Shown here: in pieces, positions 20,151 through 30,264 of the stretch | Numbering within the stretch: the first letter of the stretch is position 1 | Layout: every line of letters begins with the position of its first letter | Assembly: GCF_024586455.1 (NCBI RefSeq) | Contig: NW_026091437.1 | Span: 1 to 64,000 of the forward strand | Length of the DNA stretch: 64,000 bases | Direction: 5' to 3' | Origin: Bactrocera neohumeralis | Lineage: Eukaryota; Arthropoda; Insecta; Diptera; Tephritidae | The notes under the pieces: generated by a model | What the model was told of the DNA's origin: nothing | Seen by the model: only the letters and a program-made list of their open reading frames with translations | Databases searched by the model: none | Position numbers and translations under genes: made by a program

Positions 20151-20927
20151 CATCGCTTAATGCAACAAATGGTCCGTCAAAAATTTATATACCGCGACTA
20201 AAGCCACAAATCAAAAGGACGATTTTCATGTGTAAGCCATGTACCATGTACAAACACAAAATGCGTTCGCAAATCATGGCAGCTTTACCACCTCAACGCT
20301 GCAACTATGCTCTACCCTTTACCATCACTGGGGTTGATTTTGCGGGACCTTTCCAGATAAAGGCCTCCATGTTAAGGTCTATTTCATTTAGAAAATCAGT
20401 ACACCTCGAGCTTTGTTCAGATCTGACTACTGCGGCTTTTCTTGCAGCATTTGCACGCTTTGTCGGACGACGCGAATTTCCTTCAAATATAATGAGCGAT
20501 AATGGGAAAAACTTTGTCGGAGCCCAAAGAGCAACAGAGAAAGAGTTTATAAACTTCATAAAAGAAGTCTCCTCTGAAATTGTTAACAAATATACACCCC
20601 AAGGGACCGATGGGAAAGAATCAAGATTCTCCATTACGAATTCAGCCACAGATGGAAGGAAGACTATCTCAAAGACCTCCATAAGAGATATCGATGGAAA
20701 AGGGCCCAGAAGGAAGCCAATGCAGGAGAATGCGTCATCATACAGGACGAATGCTTTCCTCCAACAGAATGGCGACTAGGCCGCATTGAAAAGGTTCATC
20801 GAGGAACAGATGGTCATATAAGAGTAGTCGATGTTCGAACACCAACCGGCATATTAACTCGACCAGTCCCCAAAATGTATTTTCTTCCAAACAGCGAAGA
20901 ACAACTTCAACCAAAAACCGCAAAATA
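20151..20927 (+). pseudogene. BEL integrase and C-terminal domain, copy 1
   Basis: The zinc-binding N-terminus ends CKPCTMYK. The core shows ITGVDFAGPFQIKA (first Asp) and IMSDNGKNFVGAQRATEKEF (second Asp). A deletion of about 270 bp after QGTDG (about 20605), relative to copy 2, removes the segment carrying the catalytic Glu. The C-terminal tail reads WRLGRIEKVHRGTDGHIRVV to a stop near 20927. The enzyme would insert the cDNA copy; this one cannot. Confidence 0.85.
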
Positions 20928-21027
20928 ACTCGCACAATTAATCGAAAAGTAATAAATCAATTCCGGTAATTTGAAATTAACCCGCTTTATAATCCGTACA
21001 TAAAAATAAACTCAAACAAGCGCGTTA
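20928..21027 (+). other. BEL copy 1 3' untranslated stretch
   Basis: It aligns with 27282-27375 of copy 2 up to gcgcgttaaagatc, then homology stops abruptly. The polypurine tract and LTR that should follow are absent. Confidence 0.7.
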
Positions 21028-21592
21028 AAGATCGGCAAACTTTAAACGCATTTTTCTCGAATCATCATTTTCTGAAACTGTCATGGTCCTAAAAAAAAAA
21101 GTATTCAACCGATTGCTTTAAAATTTACATATGTTCTTCTACTCATTTACAGTTATCGTCCCTACCAGAATTGTTTATGTTCGAAAATATTTTAATATTT
21201 TTTTTAACTATTTTTAATAAAAAAAAAACAGATTTTCGTGACTTTCTTTTGAAGTTCGACATTTTTTTTTTTAATGAAATTTATTACATATATTTGCTAG
21301 GGACGATAGTCGCAGAACTACTGAATAATAAACCATTAGATTTTTTTATTTCAGACAACATGAACAGCCGCTATCACCATGACCAGTGAACTACTTTTTT
21401 TTGTTGGGGACTACTTTGATTTAAAAAAAAATATATTAAAAATGTAAAAAAACAAAAACAAATTTTTGTGTATATTTCAAAATACAGATAAAAATATTTA
21501 AAAAAAAAAATTAAAATGATTGAATTTTGTTGTCGCATAAAAAAATTGCCCTTAAAAGTGGTAAAATGTATGCGTTCACATGAGTAGTAGTA
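21028..21592. other. Spacer replacing the middle LTR; possibly MULE-derived
   Basis: This is very A/T-rich. The left part (aaactttaaacgcatttttc) resembles 6508-6530 inside the candidate MULE intron, and a tttatttcag acceptor-like tract occurs near 21345-21355, as at 6620. The match is short, so origin as a MULE 3' end is tentative. No coding sequence was seen. Confidence 0.35.
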
Positions 21593-22340
21593 CCGCCTTA
21601 AATGACGAAAATTTTAAGCTGGCTTGGGAAGCATTGGTCGAAAGATACGATAATGGAAGGGTTATGATAGAAAACTCAATAAAAACTTTATTGCATTTAC
21701 CAAAAATTCAAAAAGAAACCAGCCAGGAATTTCAAAATTTATACTCGACAGTGACTAATTGCATATCAGTGTTAAAAACACAAAATATTTCCACAGAATC
21801 ATGGGATCCTATGATAGTATATATTTGTGCAGAAACACTCCGATGCTGCTTTACTACGATGGGAACAATCACTAGTCGAAAGAAAAAATGCCCACATGGG
21901 AGCAAATGAAAGCATTCCTCACTGCTCAATACGAGATAGCTGAGCGAATAGACAAAAAAATATAAAGCCAAAAAGTCATTAAAATTACTCAAGTAAAAAC
22001 TTGTTTAAACCTCAAGCCAGCAATAATATGCAATACCATAGACATATTAATAAAAATCACACATTCGTGTCAAACCAAACTAATAAATGACAACCATTAT
22101 GTGAAATTTGCAAAGGAGGTCATAAAATAAGATCTTGTGAGAAATTTAAAAAACTATCCGTTTCTGACAGGAACAAACTTGTCAGACAACATACATAAGT
22201 ATACTTTGCATCAACTGTCTGCCGAATGCTCATACGACAAAAGACTGTGAAAGCAAATTTAATTGTGTGTACTGACAACGAAGACATCACTCATTGCTTC
22301 ATATTACAATTTTTCAAAATATGAAGCAAAATCCATTTTA
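21593..22340 (+). pseudogene. BEL gag, copy 2 (5'-truncated)
   Basis: It begins in mid-gag at LNDENFKLAWEALVERYDNG and parallels copy 1 from about 16945. The open part ends near 21909 by frameshift. Zinc-knuckle remnants continue to about 22330. Nucleotide identity to copy 1 is high by eye. The sequence is then split by the repeat at 22341. Confidence 0.85.
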
Positions 22341-22856
22341 ACAAGTAAGGAAGGGCTAAGTTCGGGTGTCACCGAACATTTTATACTCTCCCATGATAAA
22401 GTGATAATCGAGATTTCATTATAAAATTATAAAATTACGTCCAAATATGCCCCTCCCTAATGCGATCCTTTGTGCCAAATTTCACTTTAATATCATTATT
22501 TATGGCTTAGTTATGACCCTTTATAGGTTTTCGGTTTTCGCCATTTTGTGGGCGTGGCAGTGGGCCGATTTTTCCCATCTTCGAACTTAACCTTCTTATG
22601 GAGCCAAGAAATACGTGTACCAAGTTTCATCATGATATCTCAATTTTTACTCAAGTTACAGCTTGCACGGACGGATGGACGGACAGACAGATATCCGGAT
22701 TTCAACTCTACTCGTCACCCTGCTCACTTTGGTATATATAACCCTATATCTAACTCTTTTAGTTTTAGGACTTACAAACAACCGTTATGTGAACAAAACT
22801 GGAGAGTATTATAGTTTTGTTCACATAAGTTAGCAACTTTGTTGCGAGAGTATAAA
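22341..22856 (+). repeat. Recurrent 'AACAAGTAAGGA' repeat, copy a
   Basis: It starts acaagtaaggaagggctaag, then ttcgggtgtcaccgaac and tttatactctc, and ends ttgcgagagtataaa. The terminal tttatactctc and gagagtataaa motifs are inverted. The interior holds ggcgtggcagtgggccg, gacgga tandem units and a tatataaccc block. It interrupts BEL gag copy 2 between codons contiguous in copy 1, so it is mobile. It is an internally deleted relative of the copy at 34483-35719. The family is not identified; no coding capacity. Confidence 0.85.
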
Positions 22857-23786
22857 GAACCACGGGGTTAGTCGCTACAACTACATCAAGTAGTTCCGAA
22901 ACCTCAAATCCCGAAAAAAGAGACGAACAACCATGTTGCTCTAAAGCAGTAAAAATTCAAGCGCTTCATTAGGAAATTGAAAGCGAAATTCTTTTACCCT
23001 TTGCGGTTATCACCATTGAACATAAAAGTCATTTATTCAAACTAAGAGCGTTAATAGGTCAAGGTTCTCAAAGATCCTTTATATCATCAAAGGTGCAAAA
23101 TCGGTTAAAATTGCCAATAAAACATTCCAATTTTCAAATTTCGGGAATGGGTGGAAGAATTATTCAAAATTCAAATAAAATATGCCCAGTCGCCATAGTT
23201 TCTCCAAATACGGATATAATAATAGATGCACAAGCCATCGTTCTACCGCAACTTACAAATTTGCTTCCAAGCTATGAAGTAAATAAAATACACTGGGAAA
23301 AATGTCCACATATCAAACTAGCAGATCCCATTTGTCATACCTCATCTCAAATCGATATATTATTAGGCATTGACTTAATACCTCAAATAATTTCTGAAGG
23401 TATAAAGAAAATCTCCAATAAATTGTTAGCCCAAAATACAATCTTTGGGTGGATTATAAGTGGCCAAGACCCTGCAAGAATCAATTCTTTCACCACACAA
23501 GTGGAAAATATCTCAAACGAGTACTTAAATAATCAACTTACCCAACTTTTAGAAGACCAGGCATGCGAAGCCTATTGCAAGTCCACCACAACAAGAAACG
23601 ACCATGGTCCTTATGTTGTGCGACTACCATTCAAACCAACTTTTCCTGAAACTATAGCTCTAGGCCACTCTAGAATTCTAGAATTCCTAACCTGATAAAG
23701 AAAAGTGGGCTTAAATGAGCATATGATAATGTGTTGGAAAAATATCTTGACCTAAATCATATGGAAGAAGCTGTACCATATGAAAA
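22857..23786 (+). pseudogene. BEL protease and start of RT, copy 2
   Basis: The frame around 22985-23695 has FPFAV-type lead-in, then ALIGQGSQRSFISSK in which the catalytic Asp of copy 1 (LIDQ) is Gly. LADPICHTSSQIDILLGIDL and TIFGWIISGQDPARI follow, the BEL protease C-terminal pattern. LPFKPTFPETIALGHSRI marks the RT start. The RT body is cut off by the mariner insertion near 23787 and much of it is lost. Confidence 0.85.
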
Positions 23787-24420
23787 AGTAACCAACTTCA
23801 GACCGTTCGCGCTGTCGCATTGGAATCAGCTGTTTAAAAATTTGCTGTATGACAGTTCGGAGAATTGTTCACAAGTGTACAAAAGCGTTTTGCCAAAAGT
23901 GAACGCAAAAAAAGTGATCAGCGATAGAATTCAAACGTAATAGTGTGATCGCTTTATATTTAGCTGGAAAATCACAGCCAGCAATTGTTCATGAGCTCAA
24001 ACTCGTTACAATGATACTAGTAGCATCGCAAAACGCCATGGAGGTAGTCACCAAAAGACTGCAACGTCACGTGAGATGGTTCGGAAAGTGAAGAAGCGAC
24101 TTGAGCGAAATCCACGACGAAGTGCCAATCAAATGGCTAAAGAACTGAAAATATCCGGCCGCAGCAGCCGACGCATATTGAAAAATGAGCTTGATGACTT
24201 GAGAGAGCGAAGCAGTTGCTTCGCTTGGCCGAAAGCAGTCAAATTCAGAACATTGTGTTTTCTGACGAAAAAATTTATTTAATTGAGCAATTCGTAAAAT
24301 CTCAAAATGATAGGGTTTCCTTGACCGGCCGTTCACACGAGAATCTAAGTCATCGGTTGACTACAAGGAGGCAGCACCCGTAACAAATAATGGTTTGCGC
24401 CGCTTTACGTTTAGCAAAAT
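23787..24420 (+). mobile_element. mariner-type fragment inside BEL copy 2
   Basis: It holds the start of a Tc1/mariner transposase (IKRNSVIALYLAGKSQPAIV in part, then SREMVRKVKKRLERNPRRSA and ELKISGRSSRRILKNEL). This gives two helix-turn-helix regions, then RERSSCFAWPKAVKFRTLCF, a broken version of the catalytic first-Asp block (VFSDEK in the sister copy). It is about 630 bp, internally deleted and frameshifted. The same family is at 38245-38940. Terminal repeats were not resolved. Confidence 0.75.
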
Positions 24421-25134
24421 GGGTTCAATTTGCTAAAAACTTAGATACTATATCAGAAATTCGAATCTCTTGATGGGTAAAATTCATAGCTAACATTAAT
24501 ACAGAATTACACATTTCTGTGATGCCTCTGAGAAAGCTTATTGCGCAACAGTCTACGTACGCACTCAGTACGATAGCAAAATATCTTCACACCCCTTGGT
24601 AGCCAAAGCCAAAGTTGCACCTTTGTAGACACTCAATCTGCCACGGCTTGAACTGAATGGTGCTCTTCTTTTAGCAAATTTAATGTCAATAGTTCAAACC
24701 CATCTCAAATTAACCGATCATATAATGTATCTGTGGTCAGACTCAGAGATAGTTTTAGCATGGTTTGAAAACCACCCTTTACCTGGAAGACCTACATATG
24801 TATCTAACCGAATATCTCAAATCTTAGACTTAGTTGGCCCAGCAAAATAGCAACATTTTGCAAGTGCATATAACCCAGCGGATCTTGGGACAAGAGGTTA
24901 CAAGCCACTGCACCTCACCAGAACTACACTCTGGTCCCACTTGGCTAACAGAATCACAAGAATTCTGGCCAAAGTCTCCCGCTCGGAATATAATACCGCC
25001 GGATAGTCGGAAAATTTGAAAATTTTCATATCACTCCAGAAGAGGATGATATTCTCCACCGATTTCCATAATTTCCTGGAGCACTAAGAGTAGTCGCTTA
25101 TATACACAAATTCCCCCAAAGATTTTAACAAAAA
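24421..25134 (+). pseudogene. BEL RNase H and linker, copy 2
   Basis: It aligns with copy 1 bases 19190-19810. Readable pieces are AYCATVYVRTQYDSKISSHP, LWSDSEIVLAWF with the catalytic Asp kept, and NPADLGTRGYKPLHLTRTTL. Stops and frameshifts are frequent. It is interrupted at 25135 by repeat copy b. Confidence 0.8.
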
Positions 25135-25916
25135 ACAAGTAAGGAAGAGCTAAGTTCGGGTGTCTCCGAACAGGGTGTTAAGAAAATATTATATACCGAA
25201 TTTCATTGAAATCGGTTTAGTAGTTACTGAGAAATGGTTTTTGGTCCATAAGTGGGCGACGCCACGCCCATTTTCAATAAAAAAAAAAAGCCTGGGTGCA
25301 GCTTCCTTCTGCCATTTCTTCCGTAAAATTTAGTGTTTCTGGCGTTTTTTGTTAGTCGGTTAACGCACTTTTAGTGATTTTCAACATAACCTTTGCCTGA
25401 AGAAAACGACTCTTTAGAGTTTGGTTGACATAGCTATAGTAGTTTCCCAGATATGTACAAAAAACTTATTAGGGGGCGGGGCCACGCCCACTTTTCCAAA
25501 AAAATTACGTCCAAATATGCCCCTCCCTAATGCGATCCTTTGTGCCAAATTTCACTTTAATACCTTTATTTATGGCTTAGTTATGACACTTTGTAGGTTT
25601 TCGGTTTTCGCCATTTTGTGGGCGTGGCAGTGGGCCGATTCTGCCCATCTTCGAACTTAACCTTCTTATAGAGCCGAGAAATACGTGTACCAAGTTTCAT
25701 AATGATACCTCAATTTTCACTCAAGTTACAGCTTGAACGGACGGACGGACAGACGGACGGACAGACAGACATCCGGATTTCAACTCTACTCGTCACCCTG
25801 ATCACTTTGGTATATATAACCCTATATCTGACTCTTTTAGTTTTAGGACTTACAAACAACCGTTATGTGAACAAAACTATAATACTCTCATTAGCAACTT
25901 TGTTGCGAGAGTATAA
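25135..25916 (+). repeat. Recurrent 'AACAAGTAAGGA' repeat, copy b
   Basis: It starts acaagtaaggaagagctaag and ends ttgcgagagtata, 782 bp. Homology to 34483-35719 jumps from ccgaaca straight to gggtgttaag, an internal deletion. It splits the RNase H/integrase linker of BEL copy 2. Copy 1 has uninterrupted sequence at the same place (about 19820). Confidence 0.85.
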
Positions 25917-27281
25917 TAAAGGAATGCCAAATGATCCTTGCGTACAACTGACGTATTCCGACTGGCAACATGCCAAAGTTAGTCTCATCACATACATCCA
26001 GACTTGCTATTTCAGTCAAGAGAAAATAAAGTGGCTCGAAAGACTTGAAAAGGGAAGCTCTTTTCTCGTCTTAAATCCACTCTTGGACACTAAGGGATTA
26101 ATAAGGGCAAATGGAAGATTAGCGAACTCCAGCCTTAGTTAAAACGAACGACATCTCATCATTATTACAGAGAAATCCCCTTTTACTTCCCTTTTGCTAG
26201 CATATCTCCACCAGCTTACACTGCATGGTGAGCATCGCTTAATGCAAAAAATGGTCCGCCAAGAATTTTATATCCCTCGACTAAAGCCACAAGTCAAAAA
26301 AACGATTTTCATGTGTGAACCATGTACTATGTACAAACACAAAATGCGTACGCTGATGATGGCAGCTTTAGCACCTGGAAGCTGCAATTATGCTCTACCC
26401 TTTACCGTCGCTGGGGTTGATTTTGCTGGAGCTTTCCAGATAAAGGCCTGGATGTTAAGGTCTATTTCATTTAGAAAAGGGTATGTGGCTGTCTTTGTAT
26501 GATTTACGACAAAGGCTGTACACCTCGAGCTTTCAGATCTGACTACTATGGCTTTTCTTGCAGCATTTGCACGCTTTGTCAGATTTCTTTCAAAGATAAT
26601 GAGCGACAATGGGAAAAACTTTGTCGGAACCCAAAAAACAACAGAGAAGGAGTTTATAAACTTTATGAAAGAAGTCTCCCCTGAAATTGTTAACAATTAT
26701 GCACCCCAAGGGATCGATTGCCAGTTTATACCTCCATGTTCTCCACACATGGGAGGACTTTGGGAATCAGCAGTAAAAAGCTTTAAGTCCCATTTAAAGA
26801 AAACGGCTGGTAATCATAAATTCCATTATGATGAGTTTACTACACTACTAACTCGTATTAAATTCAAGACCCATATCACCTCTCTCGCAAGATCCCTCCG
26901 ATTTCATAGCTCTTACAATAGGTCATTTCCTCAGAGGAGCTCCTCTTCTTGCCATACCTGAGAGAGAAGGAGACTCACTCATTTTAATAAATCGATGGGA
27001 AAGAATCAAGATTCTCCATCACGAATTCAGCCACAGATGGAAAGAAGAAAAGCTAAAGAAGGAAGCTAATACAGAAGCATGCGTCATCATACAGGACGAA
27101 TGCCTTCCTCCAACGGAATGGCGCATTGAAAAGGTTCATCTAGGATCAGATGGTCACATAAGAGTAGTCGATGCTCGAACACAAACCGGCATATTATTAC
27201 CTCGACCAGTCACCAAACTGTGTCTTCTTCCAAATAACGAAGAACAACTTCAACCAAAACCGCAAAATAACTCGCAAAATT
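25917..27281 (+). pseudogene. BEL integrase, copy 2
   Basis: It runs from GLIRANGRLANSSLS (linker) through LHQLTLHGEHRLMQKMVRQE (first His), CEPCTMYKHKM (zinc Cys pair), VAGVDFAGAFQIKA (first catalytic Asp), MSDNGKNFVGTQKTTEKEF (second Asp) and MGGLWESAVKSFKSHL (catalytic Glu). It ends with a C-terminal domain reading EWRIEKVHLGSDGHIRVV. The catalytic triad is complete but spread over at least four frames. Bases 26715-26985 are the part missing from copy 1. Confidence 0.85.
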
Positions 27282-27487
27282 AATTGAAAAATAATAAATC
27301 GATTCTGCTAATTCGAAATTAACCCGCTCTATAATTCGTACATATAAAGAAACTCAAACAAGCGCGTTGAAGATCACCCTATTATACGAAATTGCGGCAC
27401 CCAGGGCAGCAACAACGACGCTCAACAGGATTGAGCGCTGTAGTCAGTACACTGCAACAGCTGCAGAGGCTCCTAGCCGATTAATTC
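27282..27487 (+). other. BEL copy 2 3' untranslated region
   Basis: It has no coding sequence. The left half matches copy 1. The right half (27376-27487: ggcagcaacaacgacgctc, cagctgcagaggctcctagc) is present only here because copy 1 is truncated. Confidence 0.65.
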
Positions 27488-27504
27488 GCCTAGGGGGGCC
27501 GGGA
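27488..27504 (+). promoter_or_regulatory. BEL element 1 polypurine tract
   Basis: CCTAGGGGGGCCGGGA directly precedes the 3' LTR start TGTTCACATG. It is nearly the same as CCTAGGGGGCTCAGGA before the 3' LTR of BEL element 2 (49175-49190). It would prime plus-strand DNA synthesis. Confidence 0.8.
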
Positions 27505-27612
27505 TGTTCACATGACTTATGAATGTTCCGCTACATCCCACATCCGACACCACATCACATCACATCACGTCACAACACATACACACGCATCAAACATATT
27601 ACCTAACACCGC

Positions 27613-28034
27613 GGTGGCAAACTTCATGCAAAGGACGTTGGACCTACCGACTGATCTCGGACATACATTCGTGGATAGGTAGACAATATGGGGACCTTGA
27701 CTACCACCTTACCCAAATACTAGGTGGGCATGGTTGCTTTAGAAGCTACCTATTCAAATATCGTCATGACTTTAGTCCATACTGTCCGACGTGTACAGAG
27801 TGTATAGAAGACTCTGAACACGTGTTCTTTTATTGCCCTCGGTTTTCAAGTATTAGGGAAAAGTTGAAAACCACCCTGGGGGGTAGTTTCTCGGTGGAAA
27901 ATTTGACTGCACTTATGTGCGAGTCCTCTGTAAAGTGGAAAGCTGTTAGCGGAGCGGCAAATCTAATTATGACAAAATTGAGACATTTAGAACAGATTAG
28001 GCGTCAGTCAGTCCGTGCAATAGAGGAGAAGTAA
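27613..28034 (+). pseudogene. R1-clade ORF2 C-terminal fragment (tail B)
   Basis: About 140 codons are open to TAA at 28032. The sequence reads KGRWTYRLISDIHSWIGRQY, LGGHGCFRSYLFKYRHDFSP, then the knuckle CPTCTECIEDSEHVFFYC. Residues align with tail A (KGRWTHRLI..., GHGCFREYL..., AEHVFFTC), but overall identity looks near 40%, so it is another family in the same clade. Endonuclease and RT are absent by 5' truncation. Confidence 0.85.
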
Positions 28035-28155
28035 TACTTTGTCCAGTTGTCCCGTGGGAGAGACATAAGGTGGGAGCAGGTTAGGTTTAGCGGATTAAAG
28101 TCCCGCACTCCGGCTTTCGATGCTTCCTCCTACTATAAAAAAAAAGAAAAAAAAA
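27613..28155 (+). mobile_element. R1-clade LINE tail B, inserted in the BEL 3' LTR
   Basis: This 5'-truncated insertion ends in an A-rich tail (aaaaaaaaagaaaaaaaaa, to 28155). The left flank reads CCTAACACCGC (27602-27612) and the right flank CCTGACACCGC (28156-28166): the same LTR site used by tail A, with one substitution. The 3' untranslated sequence is unrelated to that of tail A. Confidence 0.92.
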
Positions 28156-28556
28156 CCTGACACCGCTCATCATTACAACACAACAAACACACGATCATCA
28201 ACGAGACGACTCATAATAATCTAATATTCACCACCCAAACTACCAAACGGGATAGATATGAACCGGATCCGTCTTCTTATTGTTTCATCGGTGAAGCAAG
28301 ACGTTCGACCGCAAATTTTCACTTGTTTTATTGCAACAACCACCGCACTTACCTTTTTAATAACCCACCAAGTGACGGAGTGAACTGAGTCTCCGATTTC
28401 GCCAGCAGTGACCCGCAGTGGGTTTCGCAGGAAACCAAAAAAAATATATATACAGTTGTTCAAATAAATTTAATATATATTTTACACAGAGTGTGTGATA
28501 AAAACATCAGTGCTTTTTATTTGGCATAAGTATCGAGTAAGTATACTAGTGTTAGA

Positions 28557-29392
28557 AATACCTTATGAAGACAAATAACAAAGTATTATATAGTTATAAT
28601 ACGATTGTGGATGAAGTAAATAAAACTAAAAAGTAATTATTCACACAATCATTATATAATAGGTTAAGTATAGTAAATGACGTAATTGCAAAAATTATAA
28701 TGGCAACACAATTAGCGAAACAAGAAATCGTTCGTTCTCAAATTCTAAATAAGGAAGATATAGCAAATGTTTTCTCTCAAACTGAACCTTTTAAAACTGA
28801 AAGCTCTCAAATATGTTGAACCCTCTGTGGTCGAAAAAAACTCAATTATTTTCAACCGTAAAACACCTTAAACGAGTTTACTTAGAATTCACCAATATTT
28901 TAACATCTCAAAACGACAAACATGGCATACTTGGAAAATACATTAGATGATATCAAGAATAGAGAAGGAACAATATTTCTTTAAAATTTTGTTGGAAATG
29001 TTACTTATAACAATATATCTTTTATACTAAGTGGTACTTTTCTTATAAACTTCTTTAACTAAACTATAACCTTGAATAACGTTAGTTATACAAACTGGCA
29101 AACAAGTTCCAGATCTTACCCGAAATACTTCAGAATAACTTATTAAAAAATTAAATTAAATTAGACTTAAATTATTTACATAAACTACATTTAAATAATG
29201 TATGTAAATGAACTAGAACGAATAGCACCAAAAAACATTATTTCAGTTAGCTCAAGCTTCGTAGCAATTTTTGTTGCAGTAACACTATCGTTAGCTTTGT
29301 ATATCATACTTAGACCAAGAAACAGACATTCATTCTTTATCCCACCAATAATAGATCATCTACAGCTTTCAGTAGTCAATAATGAGTAACTC
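28557..29392 (+). pseudogene. Errantivirus-type env remnant, gypsy element 1
   Basis: Frames read IIMATQLAKQEIVRSQILNK and EDIANVFSQTEPF, then after stops a membrane-proximal stretch. An open C-terminus at 29198-29389 has RIAPKNIISVSSSFVAIFV followed by AVTLSLALYI, a hydrophobic span fit for a transmembrane anchor, and a short cytoplasmic tail ending VVNNE. This order is what the env of gypsy-group elements shows near the 3' LTR. Many stops make it inactive. The family assignment is from overall pattern rather than a diagnostic motif. Confidence 0.5.
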
Positions 29393-29395
29393 ACT

Positions 29396-29800
29396 CACAG
29401 TTTCGATGGAATTTCCGGTGATCACGCATTTTGATTAACCAACATGTTGATCGTCATTTATGTCCCCACGACCACTTTGAAAACGTTGAAACCACTCGTG
29501 CACACTGCTACGGTATAGGCAATCATCACCATAGACTTGTTTCATCAATTGAAACGTTTCGGTAAAAGTTTTACCAATTTTAAAACAAAATTTAATGTTG
29601 GCTCTTTGTTCGAAGCTCATTTTCGCACCGATAACACAAACTTACTGACACTTAAAACGCAATAACTTCACTTCCAATCTATGAAATATCATGAAATTCT
29701 CACTGGATAATCGATAAAGATAACGTTCTAGTCGGCATATATGCAGATGGCGCCACCAGGGGGCACTAGATTCCTTTTTACTTTGGTTTTGGATTTACTT
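29396..29800 (-). mobile_element. mariner-like transposase N-terminus (HTH) fragment
   Basis: The open stretch at 29435-29620 (minus) reads MSFEQRANIKFCFKIGKTFT, ETFQLMKQVYGDDCLYRSSV and HEWFQRFQSGRGDI. This is the HTH_48-type DNA-binding domain of mariner elements, which precedes a W..RF..G motif. About 170 bp upstream (29630-29800) look like the 5' untranslated/terminal part, including cagatggcgccaccaggg. The catalytic domain is absent. It lies between two copies of the env 3' end. Confidence 0.75.
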
Positions 29801-30037
29801 GCAATACTTCAGAATAACCTAACAGAAAATAAAAGAAAATTAGACTTAAACATTTACATAAACTACATTTAAATAATATAAATGGACTAGAAGGAATAAC
29901 TTCAACTTCGTAGCAATTCTTGTTGCAGTAAGCCTTGTGTATATCATAAGGTACTTAAACCAAGAAACATAAATTCATTCTTTATCCCACCAATAATAGA
30001 TTATCCACAGCTTTCAGTAGTCAATAATTACTAATCA
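29801..30037 (+). repeat. Degenerate second copy of the env 3' end
   Basis: Bases 29805-30037 repeat 29115-29395: atacttcagaataac, catttacataaactacattt, cattctttatcccaccaata and ctttcagtagtcaataat occur in both, in order. The second copy has deletions that remove codons of the anchor segment. After the Jockey unit, the sequence resumes at 35724 and reaches a polypurine tract about 20 bp later, so this second copy is the one adjoining the 3' LTR. Confidence 0.8.
30023..30037. repeat. 15-bp target-site duplication of the Jockey unit, left
   Basis: AATAATTACTAATCA is repeated exactly at 35724-35738, following an 8-base A-run. Confidence 0.85.
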
Positions 30038-30264
30038 CAGTTCTTAATGTGTGCTTAGTGAGTGCAGTCGTACGTACTAAGCTCTGGATTTATTAACTAA
30101 AACAAGCGAATATTAATAATCCGAACGCGTGTGAACTAAAATAGAAGAAAAAAAAAAAAATAAGAACACATTGATTTAATGATCGATGACACTGACAGCG
30201 ACGGGACGTGTCGCTGTCCACACACAGGCTGGCAAACAACATACCTACCTAAGCAAGAAAGCGT

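Larger units (their letters stand above)
12830..28556 (+). mobile_element. BEL/Pao composite: one LTR pair enclosing two internal regions
   Basis: The 5' LTR starts TGTTCACATG (12830). The 3' LTR starts with the same motif at 27505 after a polypurine tract. Between them are a leader, a first gag-pol copy (16262-20927), about 560 bp of other DNA, and a second, 5'-truncated gag-pol copy (21593-27281). The flanks AATAG/AATAC could be a 5-bp target duplication with one mismatch, which would make the whole span one provirus-like unit. Both copies are full of stops and carry further insertions. A head-to-tail array from LTR-LTR recombination that later lost its middle LTR would give this layout. 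Confidence 0.7.
27505..28556 (+). repeat. BEL element 1, 3' LTR (interrupted)
   Basis: About 510 bp of LTR surrounds a 543-bp R1-clade insertion (27613-28155). It matches the 5' LTR from TGTTCACATGA to gtatactagtgtta. Five bases beyond (AATAC) nearly match the 5' flank AATAG. Confidence 0.85.

Noticed and set aside
21028..21592. Spacer as a degraded middle BEL LTR
   Set aside because: No stretch aligns with either BEL 1 LTR by eye, and the weak resemblance is to the MULE noncoding region instead.
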